Below, one piece after another: positions 24,253 to 32,976 of a stretch of DNA of 64,000 nt; the first letter of the stretch is position 1; each line of letters starts with the position of its first letter. Source of the DNA: SG8-38 sp041576815 (GTDB taxonomy: Bacteria; Myxococcota_A; Polyangia; Polyangiales; Houyiibacteriaceae); contig JBFGKE010000006.1 of NCBI GenBank assembly GCA_041576815.1, positions 74,025 to 138,024 on the forward strand, written 5' to 3'. Below the pieces are notes generated by a model. It did not search any database and was not told the origin of the DNA. It saw only the letters and a program-made list of their open reading frames with translations. The position numbers and the translations under genes are program-made.

Positions 24253-26003
24253 CCCTTGAGGCTCGCCCAAAGGAGCCCGGGCAGCCGGGTCAACGTCGGG
24301 TCGGCGTTGAAATAGGTCATCTTCTCGCCGATCTCCGCGCCGTTCTTGTTGCTGATGAACCAGGCCGGTTTTGGAAAGGCGCGGAACGGCCCGCGGACGA
24401 CGGACTTCTGCGGCCGATCGAACATGTACGTGTTGTGCACGACCCCATGGCCCGAGCGGATGTCTTTGCGCGGGTGGCCGGGGAACGCGCCCCACGTGGG
24501 CGTGACGAACGCGTAGTTGAGGCCCGTCCAGTGGTTCACCCCGATGTTGCCGTAGCGAAGGCTCGCCACGGCGCGGTCGACGGCTGCCGCCACGGCCGGG
24601 TCCTTCAGCGACTTCGGGTGCACGAAAATGCTCGCCGCGAGCGTGCCCCACACGCGCTCGTTGCAGAACTCGACCGCGTTGTCGATGTAGTCGGCGACCG
24701 ATGCGCCCGGGAGCGCGACCTCGCTGGTCTGGCCGCACCACGACTCCATGTTGAAGCAGATTTCGTCGGGGTCGTTTGGATCGAGGTGATGGATGAACGT
24801 CCACGGCACGCGCCCCGCGCCCTTGGCGCCAAACTGATCGGCATCGGGGTGATGCTCGAGAAACGTCTTCTGCCGCTCTTCGGAGCCGGGGTAGTAGGGC
24901 TTGCGGTCGCCGGCCTTGTCGAACCACTTCTTGATGGCGGCGAGCAGAGCTTCGCGCTGGCCCCAGCCGTCGTGTTGAAGGATCACGCGGGTCGCGGTGC
25001 AGTTGAACCCCGCGTTGTTGACGACGGAGGTGACCAAGTTCTCTGCCTGGAAGTCCAAGTCCTTGGCGGACCATGGGCCCGGAACGATGATGATGGGGCT
25101 CACGTTGCCGAGCTCGCAGGTGAGGCGCCGCAGGTTTCGCGCATCGTCCGCAGCTTTCCTGCGGGCGCCCTCTTCGCCGACGCCATACACGATCGCGTCG
25201 TGCGTCTTGTCCGAGCCGGTGATGTGAATTTCCTCGACCAATCGGTGCGTGCAGAGGTAATCACCCTCGGCGACTCCGCCGTAGACGACCTGGAAGAAGC
25301 CGCGCTCTCGAAGTGCCGAAAACGCCTCGTCGATGAACGGCCCGAGGTACTCGTTGACCGGATTCATCTTGAGGATGACGACCTGCCCTTCGACGAACAG
25401 CTTGTAGAGCGCATCCATGGGCCCGATCGAAGCGACGTTGCCGGCGCCGAGCACGAGCGCGATGCCGCCCTCCGAGGGGGGATTCTTATAGAAGGACGCC
25501 TGCGTCTGCGGCAGGTCTTCGAGCTCGACGCCGGGCTCCATCCAAATTTCGCCGCTGAAACCCTGGAACAACAGTCCATCCCAGCCATTGGCAGGCAAGA
25601 CGGGCGCAACGACCTGGCCGTCAGGGCGTGCGAATGCGGGTTTCGGGAGCTGGGGTGCGCCATAGTCGCGGATGTCGGTCAGCGACGTGATCAGCAGGTT
25701 GATGTTGCGGAGCACGGTGCCGGGGCCGGCCATCCATTCTTCACCCTCCTCGGACGCCCCCATCGTCAGGCCTTTCGCCTCGACGGCGGCGCGGACCCAC
25801 GGCTCGGCGACTTCGACGAAGCCGTCCCTCGCCTGCTCGAGCAGCGCGATGCGCTCGTCGATGTCGAGCGCGATCCATTCGTTCTTGTGGTCTTCGAGGA
25901 TCGCGAGCGCCTCGTCGATCTTCGATCGTGACGTGGACTCGATTCGATGCTCGGCTTCGGGAATGGCGACGGAGCCATGCACTTCGGCGGCGACTTGCGT
26001 CAC
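24249..26003 (-). CDS. Aldehyde dehydrogenase superfamily protein (divergent, long form)
   Basis: The product is 584 residues, longer than the usual 480-500. The general-base Glu sits in TCELGNVSPIIIV and the nucleophile is Cys335 in NNAGFNCTATRV. Both are present, so oxidation of an aldehyde (or acyl transfer) with NAD(P) is plausible. The NAD-binding region includes VLGAGNVASIGPMD. The sequence around the Cys differs from the common GQxCxA. GTG at 26003 has AAGGAGG a few bases upstream and is therefore preferred. Substrate cannot be inferred; neighbours give no pathway. Confidence 0.85.
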   Translation of the reverse strand: MTQVAAEVHGSVAIPEAEHRIESTSRSKIDEALAILEDHKNEWIALDIDERIALLEQARDGFVEVAEPWVRAAVEAKGLTMGASEEGEEWMAGPGTVLRNINLLITSLTDIRDYGAPQLPKPAFARPDGQVVAPVLPANGWDGLLFQGFSGEIWMEPGVELEDLPQTQASFYKNPPSEGGIALVLGAGNVASIGPMDALYKLFVEGQVVILKMNPVNEYLGPFIDEAFSALRERGFFQVVYGGVAEGDYLCTHRLVEEIHITGSDKTHDAIVYGVGEEGARRKAADDARNLRRLTCELGNVSPIIIVPGPWSAKDLDFQAENLVTSVVNNAGFNCTATRVILQHDGWGQREALLAAIKKWFDKAGDRKPYYPGSEERQKTFLEHHPDADQFGAKGAGRVPWTFIHHLDPNDPDEICFNMESWCGQTSEVALPGASVADYIDNAVEFCNERVWGTLAASIFVHPKSLKDPAVAAAVDRAVASLRYGNIGVNHWTGLNYAFVTPTWGAFPGHPRKDIRSGHGVVHNTYMFDRPQKSVVRGPFRAFPKPAWFISNKNGAEIGEKMTYFNADPTLTRLPGLLWASLKG

Positions 26004-26013
26004 GGGGCCTCCT

Positions 26014-27948
26014 TCATTCGGCGGATAGGGTAGATATGTTGGTGGCTGCGGCCGAAGAGATCAAGAGCTGCCGAGCTTCGTCGATCGAGTCGCACACGCG
26101 CGCGGGCGGAAGGCTCCGAAGAAAGACTTTTCCATACCCTTTTCGGCGGATCCGGGAATCGAGGATCGCGACGACGCCGCGGTCCCGAGTCGTCCGGATC
26201 AGCCGGCCGAAGCCCTGTTTGAGCGAAAGCGCGGCCGCAGGCACGAGGTACCCCATGAACGAGGACTCCCCCGCCTCCTCGAGCCGCTCGCAGCGCGCCG
26301 CCACGATCGGGTCGCTCGGCACGTCGAACGGGAGCTTGTCGATGATGACGAGCCGGAGCGCGGAGCCTGGTACGTCGACGCCCTCCCAGAAGCTCGCGGT
26401 GGCGAACAGCACGGCGTTGCCCGCATCGCGAAAACGGTCGAGCAGCGTCTGCTTCGGCGCGTCGCCCTGGACGAACCATTCGTGATCGAGCTCGTCGCCG
26501 ACGCGCTTTGCGAGAATGCGCATCATGCGGAGCGACGTCGACAGCACGAAGGCCCCGCCGTCGGAAAGGCGAATCAGCTCGAGGATTTCTTTCGCGGCAG
26601 CGTCCGGGAAGTCGGCGTCGCGCGGATCCGGCAGGTGTGTCGGCGCATAGAGCGCGGACTGCTCTTCGAAGCGAAAGGGCGACTCGACCACCTCCTCGCT
26701 GACCTCGGCCTCGATGCCGAGCCTGCGTTTGACGAAACAGAAGTCGCCGCCGGTCGTGAGGGTCGCACTGGTGAACACCAGGCAGGGGACTCGCTCGTGA
26801 AGCCGTTCCCGCAAGAGGGGCCCGACGTCGATCGGGCTCGATCCGACGGCGGGGCTTCGCGCGCCGACCTGCGCCCAGCTCACCTGACCGGGCGCTTCGA
26901 GCGAGCCGAGGGCGTGCCGAAGCTGATCGGCACGCCGCGCGATCTGCAGGACGTTCTCGCGCGGGGGGCGGACGTTGCGGCACGTCGCGCCGAGCTCGGC
27001 CAAGGTGTTGTCGAGCGAAAAGAGGGCCTCCTCGGGAATGTCGTGTTTGTCGAGCGGCACGCGGCCGCCGTTGGCATGCGAAGGAAGCGCCCCGAAAAAG
27101 CTCGATGACCGCTCGAGCACCGACGAAAGCAGCCGCCCGTCGTGGTCGTCATCTGCGCGCGCGCCACCAAGTGCCATGCGCGCATCCCGCACCAAACGCT
27201 CGATCATCGCCGTCGACAGGCGCGTTCCGAAGAACACCGTGGCCGTGTCCTCGAGCTGGTGGGCCTCGTCGAAGATCACCGCATCGTAATCGGGGAGCAC
27301 CGAGGCAAAGCCAGTATCGCGAAGCGCGAGGTCCGCAAAAAACAGGTGATGATTGACCACGACGAGCTGCGCCTCGTCGGCGCGCCGTCGCACCTGCGTC
27401 ACGAAGCACTCGTCGTAGTAGTCGCAGCGCGCGCCGATCCGCGTGTCGGAGCCGCTCACGACCCGCGCCCAGATCGGGTCTTCCTCGGCAATCGACGAAA
27501 GATCGGCTCGGTCTCCGTTGTCGGTGCCCTGAATCCACTCCCGGAGCGCTGGCAGCGAGCGCGCGAACCTAGGCTGGACGGCGTCCGCGCTTCGGGAAAG
27601 CTCGTCGAAGCGCCGCCGGCAAAGGTAGTTGCCGAGGCCTTTGACGCAGGCGGCCTCGACGTCCAAGCCGAGATGGGCGTTGAGCGCGGGAAGGTCCTTT
27701 TTGATGATCTGGTCTTGCAGCGCGCGCGTGCCGGTCGACACGATCACGCGGCGGCCGCTCAGCGCTGCGGGGATCAGGTAGGCCCACGTCTTGCCCGTGC
27801 CGGTCCCCGCCTCGATGAGGAGCACCCCGTCGTGCCGAAGGACGTCCTGCACGGCGCGCGCCATGCGGATTTGCCCGGGGCGATGTTCGTAGCCTGGCAC
27901 GCCGCGAGCCAGCGGCCCCGTCGGTCCAAGCAGGTGGCCCGCGTCCAT
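26014..27948 (-). CDS. DinG-family ATP-dependent DNA helicase
   Basis: This is a superfamily 2 (XPD-like) 5'-3' helicase of 644 residues. Motifs visible are the Q-like EHRPGQIRMARAV, Walker A EAGTGTGKTWAYL, DEAH in AVIFDEAHQLEDT, and the late motifs GDAPKQTLL, SFWEGVDVPG and QGFGRLIRTTRDRG. Four cysteines near residues 114-185 (AACVKGLGNYLCRR, ARCDYYDECFV) fit the iron-sulfur cluster position of DinG/XPD enzymes. Likely role is resolving R-loops or unusual structures during replication or repair. It is 10 bases upstream of the aldehyde dehydrogenase gene, probably a chance neighbour. Confidence 0.92.
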   Translation of the reverse strand: MDAGHLLGPTGPLARGVPGYEHRPGQIRMARAVQDVLRHDGVLLIEAGTGTGKTWAYLIPAALSGRRVIVSTGTRALQDQIIKKDLPALNAHLGLDVEAACVKGLGNYLCRRRFDELSRSADAVQPRFARSLPALREWIQGTDNGDRADLSSIAEEDPIWARVVSGSDTRIGARCDYYDECFVTQVRRRADEAQLVVVNHHLFFADLALRDTGFASVLPDYDAVIFDEAHQLEDTATVFFGTRLSTAMIERLVRDARMALGGARADDDHDGRLLSSVLERSSSFFGALPSHANGGRVPLDKHDIPEEALFSLDNTLAELGATCRNVRPPRENVLQIARRADQLRHALGSLEAPGQVSWAQVGARSPAVGSSPIDVGPLLRERLHERVPCLVFTSATLTTGGDFCFVKRRLGIEAEVSEEVVESPFRFEEQSALYAPTHLPDPRDADFPDAAAKEILELIRLSDGGAFVLSTSLRMMRILAKRVGDELDHEWFVQGDAPKQTLLDRFRDAGNAVLFATASFWEGVDVPGSALRLVIIDKLPFDVPSDPIVAARCERLEEAGESSFMGYLVPAAALSLKQGFGRLIRTTRDRGVVAILDSRIRRKGYGKVFLRSLPPARVCDSIDEARQLLISSAAATNISTLSAE

Positions 27949-28007
27949 GGGCCAGCTCTAGCACGTAGCACTGCCACGGCCTCCGCGAAGCGCTATACCG
28001 AACGCTC

Positions 28008-28721
28008 GTGATCCCGATCCGAGACATCAACCACACGCGCCGAACGCCCGTGGTGACCTGGACGATCATCGGCGCCAACGTGGCGATCTTCGTGGCGGGG
28101 CTGAGCCTCGGGCAGGCGGGCGCCGAGGCGCTGGTCATGCGGTTCGGCGTGATTCCAGACGTGATCGTCAACGGTGACTGGGCCGCGCCGAGAATCGAGG
28201 GGGGCGCGCTGGGGAGTGGGATCACCCCGTTCACGAGCATGTTTCTTCACGGCGGCCTGCTTCATCTCGGCAGCAACATGCTCTTCCTGCACGTCTTTGG
28301 GGACAACGTCGAGGATGTGCTCGGTCGCGGGCGGTTCGTTTTGTATTACGCGCTCTGCGGGCTCGGCGCGGTCGGAGGCCAAATCCTGGTCGACCCGAGC
28401 AGCATGGTCCCGATGATCGGTGCGTCGGGCGCGATTTCCGGCGTGCTTGCCGGCTACGTCACGCTCTTTCCGCATGCGCGGGTCGTGACGCTGGTGCCGA
28501 TCTTCATCTTCATCCACTTCATGGAGGTGCCAGCTTGGATTTTCATCGTGCTTTGGTTCGTGCTGCAGCTCGTGCAGGGGTACCTGTCGCTCGGCATCAT
28601 CGGCGAGGGCGGCGGTGGGGTGGCCTGGTTCGCCCACATCGGCGGATTTCTCGCCGGCCTGGTCTTCATCCGGACGATGTATCGAAAGCCTAGGGCGCGT
28701 CGGCGGGGCTTGCTTCGCTAG
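28008..28721 (+). CDS. Rhomboid-family intramembrane serine protease
   Basis: The 237-residue product has six to seven membrane helices. The family signatures are HGGLLHLGSNMLFLHVFG and the catalytic Ser140 in GASGAISG with His210 in AHIGGF, so the dyad is complete. An amphipathic first loop precedes the serine. The start is GTG at 28008. The last 32 bases overlap the end of the convergent PilZ/PEGA gene. The substrate is unknown; bacterial rhomboids cleave single-pass membrane proteins near the outer face. Confidence 0.93.
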   Translation: MIPIRDINHTRRTPVVTWTIIGANVAIFVAGLSLGQAGAEALVMRFGVIPDVIVNGDWAAPRIEGGALGSGITPFTSMFLHGGLLHLGSNMLFLHVFGDNVEDVLGRGRFVLYYALCGLGAVGGQILVDPSSMVPMIGASGAISGVLAGYVTLFPHARVVTLVPIFIFIHFMEVPAWIFIVLWFVLQLVQGYLSLGIIGEGGGGVAWFAHIGGFLAGLVFIRTMYRKPRARRRGLLR

Positions 28722-30615
28722 GCGCGGCGGGCGCAGCGGCGGCCGGCGGCGGAGGATCTTCGACCGGGGCGTCGGGCTCGGGCTCCCCCTCGGCCTTCGG
28801 CTCGGGCTTGGTCTCGACGGGCTTCGCCTCGGGCGCTGGCTCGCTCGGCGCTGGACCCACGGGAGGCGCCGAAGCTGCGGACCCGTCGGACTCGAGCGCG
28901 ATGCTGATCGTGGCCGCCATGCGTCGCGGCTCCTCGATGAAGTTTGCGCGCGCGATCGACTTCGTGACGGTCTTGTAGCCGTCCTTGGAGATCACGATCT
29001 TGCGGGGAGCCTCCATCGACTGGAACTTCAGCGAGCCCGGCGTGGTGACCTGCCCACCGCCCACCGAAGTTGCGCTCGCCCCGAGCGGGCTCGTGATGAC
29101 GTCGACGACGAACGGAAGAGTCGAAAGAACGAGCTCGACTTTGGGCTGGTCGGCCTCGACGGTCAGCAATTTCCTGCGGGGTAGGTACCCGCGTGCTTTC
29201 GAAAAGATCGAGAGATTCGTCCCGACCGCGTACTCGATCTCGAGCGGGGTGCGGCCCACGCCCTTGCCGTTGACGCTGATGAACGCACCCGGCGGCTTGG
29301 ACACGATTTCGACCTTTGCCATCGCCGCGTCGGCGGCCGCGGGCGCTGCTTCTTCGGCGGCCGCTACGGCTTGATCAGCCGGCCGGGTTTCGGCCGGGGC
29401 TTCGCCTTGTGGTTGCACGGCAGCTTCCGGTGCAGCGGCGCCAACACGCGCCGGCTCGGCTGGAGCGCTCACCGGCGCGCCGGATTCTCCGAGCATCCCC
29501 GTGGCCTTTGCGATCAGCCCATCTGCAAGACCGAGCTGCCAAGTGGCGATGCCGGCGGCACACACGAGGAGCGAGAGCAGCAGGCTCGCCATCCAACCGC
29601 GCGTCTCCGGCTCTGGGTCGGCAGGGCGCATCGTCCACACCGGTTCGCTCGACTTCGGCAGCTTGAACGCCTCGGCTGGAATCCCGGGCGCCTCCGGCAC
29701 CGACCCGGGCACGGGGCCAGGCTCCGAATCGAGCACCTCCGGGTCGATCGATTCGACCGCAGGGCCGAACGAATCAGGCCCGAAGAGATCCGAGACACGG
29801 CTTTCCGAGCTCGCCCCCGCTGGCGCGACCGGCGTCGGACGCTTCTCCGCGATGAAGTGGGACGCCGCGTCGTGCGACACCACGGTTTGAGCGGCATGCG
29901 GATAGTCGGATTCGTAGTGGTCGTGAATCTTGGTGGTCTCGTCGTCGAGGAAATCCTCCTCGGCATCGAGCTCTTCCATCGCTGGCGCAGCGGAGCTCCT
30001 TTGCAGGCTCGACGTTGGGCTCAACCCGGACGCGCCGAACGCCGACTTCGCGGCGGAACGCTGACCGATGCGGTTGCTGACGCTGCGCGCCCGCTCTGCG
30101 CCCGCCTTGGCTTCGCGTCGAACCGCGTCGCCCGCATCGCCTTCTTCGAGCGCCGAGGCCAAGAACTCGCTGACGTGTCGCACTTTGGTGCGATCGGCTT
30201 CTTCCTGCAGCGAGCCCTCCGGCGGCGCGAGAGATGGCGGTTGGACGCCTTCCTTGCCTTGCTCGAAGACGCCGGGCTGACCTCGCACCTCCGCGATGCG
30301 CTGCACGACCGAACGCGATTCGGGGTCCATCTTGATGAACTTGATCCCCATGCCCGGCGGGTTGTGCGAATCGGCTTCCGACTCGTCTCGCCGCCAAACG
30401 ACGCGGCCGACGCCATGAATGAGCGTCGATTGATCCTGAAGCATGAACTCGAACTTCAGCAGCGTGCCGACCGGCAGCGGCTTCTTTGCTTTGATGAAGA
30501 CACCTCCGCGGGAGATGTCGATGCTGTACCTCTCGATGAAGTCCTCGAGCGTCGCGCTCTTGTAGCGGATCTTCAGCGAAAGCAGCGTGCGCTTGTCTTT
30601 GCGTGCGTCTGCCAT
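28690..30615 (-). CDS. PilZ-domain protein with transmembrane helix and periplasmic PEGA domain
   Basis: The 641-residue product joins three parts. A PilZ domain (about 8-105, with SIDISRGGVFIK and an RR-type lead-in) suggests cyclic-di-GMP or related control; a full RxxxR motif is not clear. An acidic, low-complexity linker follows, then a single helix (about 342-364). Beyond it lie an Ala/Glu-rich segment and a PEGA domain (about 432-500, IVSKPPGAFISVNGKGVGRTPLEI), then a second beta-rich unit and a Pro/Glu-rich tail. PEGA domains are common on surface proteins. It may pass a cytoplasmic second-messenger signal outward. ATG at 30615 has AGGGGA close upstream. Confidence 0.85.
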   Translation of the reverse strand: MADARKDKRTLLSLKIRYKSATLEDFIERYSIDISRGGVFIKAKKPLPVGTLLKFEFMLQDQSTLIHGVGRVVWRRDESEADSHNPPGMGIKFIKMDPESRSVVQRIAEVRGQPGVFEQGKEGVQPPSLAPPEGSLQEEADRTKVRHVSEFLASALEEGDAGDAVRREAKAGAERARSVSNRIGQRSAAKSAFGASGLSPTSSLQRSSAAPAMEELDAEEDFLDDETTKIHDHYESDYPHAAQTVVSHDAASHFIAEKRPTPVAPAGASSESRVSDLFGPDSFGPAVESIDPEVLDSEPGPVPGSVPEAPGIPAEAFKLPKSSEPVWTMRPADPEPETRGWMASLLLSLLVCAAGIATWQLGLADGLIAKATGMLGESGAPVSAPAEPARVGAAAPEAAVQPQGEAPAETRPADQAVAAAEEAAPAAADAAMAKVEIVSKPPGAFISVNGKGVGRTPLEIEYAVGTNLSIFSKARGYLPRRKLLTVEADQPKVELVLSTLPFVVDVITSPLGASATSVGGGQVTTPGSLKFQSMEAPRKIVISKDGYKTVTKSIARANFIEEPRRMAATISIALESDGSAASAPPVGPAPSEPAPEAKPVETKPEPKAEGEPEPDAPVEDPPPPAAAAPAAPSEASPADAP

Positions 30616-30694
30616 GTCCCCTGTCGACGAAACCCCTCATATTCAGCGTACCCATCGATTCGTGAAGCAACAAACGATTCGACCAGAAAATCGA

Positions 30695-31528
30695 TCAGCG
30701 AGGCGGAGCGTTCACCGATAGCTCTACCCGCACCGCCCGCTGGGTTCCGGACGTAGGTTGGAGTCGCACATCGGCATCGACGGGCATGCCCGCGTTTACA
30801 CCATGGAATTCCGCGGTCCACTGCGCGTCGGAACAGTGACTGATCGTTGCCCGCGCCACCGAAAAGCCGGTGCGTAATGCCTGTCGCAGTGCCGCCGCAA
30901 ACGGCTCGGCACCGGGTCGAATCGTGACGTGCCGGGTCGACCAAGGCCGTCCGACGGGCGCGACCGATGCGGCGGCGAGGGCGCAGGCATCGGCGAGTGA
31001 ATCGGACTCGACCTGGGCATGAAAACCATCCGATGACGTTCGGGTTACGACGATCGCGCTTCGCGTCCAAGGAGGTGGTGCGCCGCCCTGCTCGGCGAGG
31101 CATTCCGCAAACGACGCCCGAAGCTCGGGCGCCACGTCGAGCAGCGGTGCGAGCGCGAACGTGCGGCGCGCGAGCTCTGCGTGCGGAACGGTCAACCCCG
31201 GCGATGCATGCGGTCCAGCGTCGTCCCACAGAAGATCGAGGTCGCTGCTGCGCGGCCCCCAGCGCTCGCTTTGCGATCGGCGTCGCCCGAGACGCCGTTC
31301 GGTTCGAAGCAGCGCGTCGAGCAGCCCCGGTGGCGGAAGCGCGCTCTTCAACCGAAACGCCGCATTCAAGTAGTGCGGCTGAGGCGGCCCCAGCGGCTCC
31401 GTCTCGTAGAGCGGCGAAACTCGCTCGACGTCGATGCCCGGCCGCGCATCCAACAGCAACGCCGCCGCACGAATCGACGCTTCCCTCCCACCGAGGTTCG
31501 CCCCCACCCCAACCACGACCCACCTCAT
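30695..31528 (-). CDS. folK: FolK (HPPK) with a C-terminal extension
   Basis: FolK adds pyrophosphate to 6-hydroxymethyl-dihydropterin in folate synthesis. Residues 1-150 carry the family: VGVGANLGGREASI, SPLYETEPLGPPQPHYLNA, and the diagnostic ERRLGRRR...WGPRSSDLDLL. The protein then continues for about 125 residues with a second unit beginning IVVTRTSSDGFHAQVESDSLADAC that I do not recognise. Length is 277 against about 160 for typical FolK. ATG at 31528 has GGAGG 8 bases upstream; GTG at 31543 is also in frame. The palindromic repeat relative lies just outside the start. Confidence 0.85.
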   Translation of the reverse strand: MRWVVVGVGANLGGREASIRAAALLLDARPGIDVERVSPLYETEPLGPPQPHYLNAAFRLKSALPPPGLLDALLRTERRLGRRRSQSERWGPRSSDLDLLWDDAGPHASPGLTVPHAELARRTFALAPLLDVAPELRASFAECLAEQGGAPPPWTRSAIVVTRTSSDGFHAQVESDSLADACALAAASVAPVGRPWSTRHVTIRPGAEPFAAALRQALRTGFSVARATISHCSDAQWTAEFHGVNAGMPVDADVRLQPTSGTQRAVRVELSVNAPPR

Positions 31529-31544
31529 CACCCCCACCTCCACG

Positions 31545-31567
31545 AAAAGGGGGCTGTCCCCTTTTTT
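31545..31567 (+). repeat. Diverged copy of the GGGG-CTGT-CCCC palindromic repeat
   Basis: AAAAGGGGGCTGTCCCC followed by six T resembles the repeat core at 9846-10027, differing by one base in the core and lacking the TATATAA flank. With the A-run and T-run it can also fold as a near-perfect hairpin. It lies in the 68-base gap between the divergent folK and xseA starts. Confidence 0.75.
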
Positions 31568-31596
31568 GAAGCGTTGAATGAAGCTACGGTCCCGGC

Positions 31597-32976
31597 ATGT
31601 CGGAGATGCCGCTCTTCGAGCGTCTTGAAGAGAAAGGCCATGGCGGTGAAGAACGTGTCTTCCGGGTGAGTGAAGTCAACCGCGCGGTACGTCTCACGCT
31701 GGAGGACAGTTGGGCGAACGTGCTGATCGAGGGCGAGCTCTCGGACGTCCGACGCGCGAAGGGGCATGTCTATTTCACGTTGAACGACGAAGAGGACCCG
31801 GCGCAGCTTCGCGGAGTGATGTTCCAATCGGACGCGCGGCGAACCAAAGCGGCGCTCGAGAACGGAGCGCGCATCCGCTTTCGCGGAACGCTCTCGCTGT
31901 ACACGGCGCGCGGCCAGTTCCAGCTGATCGCGCGATCGGCAAAGCTCGCGGGCGAAGGTGACCTGGCCGCGCAGTTTCGCCGTCTCCGTGCAAAGCTCGA
32001 AGCGGAGGGTCTGCTCGACCCGGAGACCAAGCGCGAGCTGCCGGAGCTTCCGCGCGTGGTCGGCGTGGTCACGAGTCGCACGGGTGCCGCCCTGCGCGAC
32101 ATCATGCGCGTTGCGCGTGAGCGTTGCCCGGTGAGGCTGCTGGTCGCCGACTGCCGGGTGCAAGGGGACGACGCGCCGCGCTCGATCGTCGCCGCGCTCG
32201 AGCTCGTCCAGCGCGTCGACGACCTCGACGTCGTGATCGTCTCGCGTGGCGGTGGCTCTGCCGAAGACCTCTGGGCGTTCAACGACGAAGCCGTCGCGCG
32301 GGCCATCGCAGGCTGCCGAGTGCCGGTCGTGAGCGGCGTCGGCCACGAGGTCGACGTCACCATCGCCGACCTCGTCGCCGACGTGCGCGCGGCGACCCCG
32401 TCGAACGCAGCGGAGATGGTGGTACCCGAGCGAGATGCGCTCGTTCGCGAGGTGCGGTCGCACGAGCGACGGCTCAGTCAAGCCTTGGACAATATGCTCG
32501 GCGCGCTTCGGCTTCGGCTCGAGCGTCTGCTTCGCCCACTCGAAGGCGTGGGTCGTCGCGTCGTCGATCCAGTTCGTCGCGAGATGCTCCGACGGCAAGC
32601 GCAGCTCGGACGTGCACAGCGCGCCGATCTTCGAGCCCGGCGTGAACGACTGGCCGCGCTCCACCGACAGCTGACCCGCCTCGATCCGCGCTCCGTCCTG
32701 CGCCGCGACCGACGCGAGCTCGGCGCGTGGGTCAGCAGGCTGCGCGACGCGGGCCGTTGGAAGACGGTGCGCGAGGCAAGGGCTTCGCACGCCGAGCTTT
32801 CCGCACGTCTAGAAGCGCTTTCCCCGCTCCGCGTGCTCGAGCGCGGCTATGCCATTGCAATTCACGAATCCACGGGGCGCGCGGTTCGAAGGTGCGAGGA
32901 AGTGAAGGAAGGCGACCGGCTCCGCGTCCGAGTGTCCGATGGCGAGTTTGGTGCCACAGTCGAACGCGATGAGTGA
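31597..32976 (+). CDS. xseA: Exodeoxyribonuclease VII large subunit
   Basis: XseA is the large subunit of exonuclease VII, which degrades single-stranded DNA with the small XseB subunit. The 459-residue product shows the N-terminal OB-fold (VSEVNRAVRLTLEDSWANVLIEGELS), the catalytic region SRGGGSAEDLWAFN, PVVSGVGHEVDVTIADLVADVRAATPS, and a long coiled coil (about 285-395). The last segment LERGYAIA is conserved. No xseB is seen nearby. ATG at 31597 begins inside the spacer that holds the repeat. It overlaps the aroE start by 8 bases, so the pair is co-translated. Confidence 0.95.
   Translation: MSEMPLFERLEEKGHGGEERVFRVSEVNRAVRLTLEDSWANVLIEGELSDVRRAKGHVYFTLNDEEDPAQLRGVMFQSDARRTKAALENGARIRFRGTLSLYTARGQFQLIARSAKLAGEGDLAAQFRRLRAKLEAEGLLDPETKRELPELPRVVGVVTSRTGAALRDIMRVARERCPVRLLVADCRVQGDDAPRSIVAALELVQRVDDLDVVIVSRGGGSAEDLWAFNDEAVARAIAGCRVPVVSGVGHEVDVTIADLVADVRAATPSNAAEMVVPERDALVREVRSHERRLSQALDNMLGALRLRLERLLRPLEGVGRRVVDPVRREMLRRQAQLGRAQRADLRARRERLAALHRQLTRLDPRSVLRRDRRELGAWVSRLRDAGRWKTVREARASHAELSARLEALSPLRVLERGYAIAIHESTGRAVRRCEEVKEGDRLRVRVSDGEFGATVERDE

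Noticed and set aside
23781..25931. A 716-codon open frame on the plus strand opposite the aldehyde dehydrogenase
   Set aside because: It is antisense to a gene with catalytic motifs, has Arg/Ala/Gly-rich shadow composition and no domain signature. Long antisense frames are expected in GC-rich DNA.
30573..31523. A 316-codon frame over folK
   Set aside because: It has Arg/Ala-rich low-complexity content and is in a different phase from the clear HPPK motifs.
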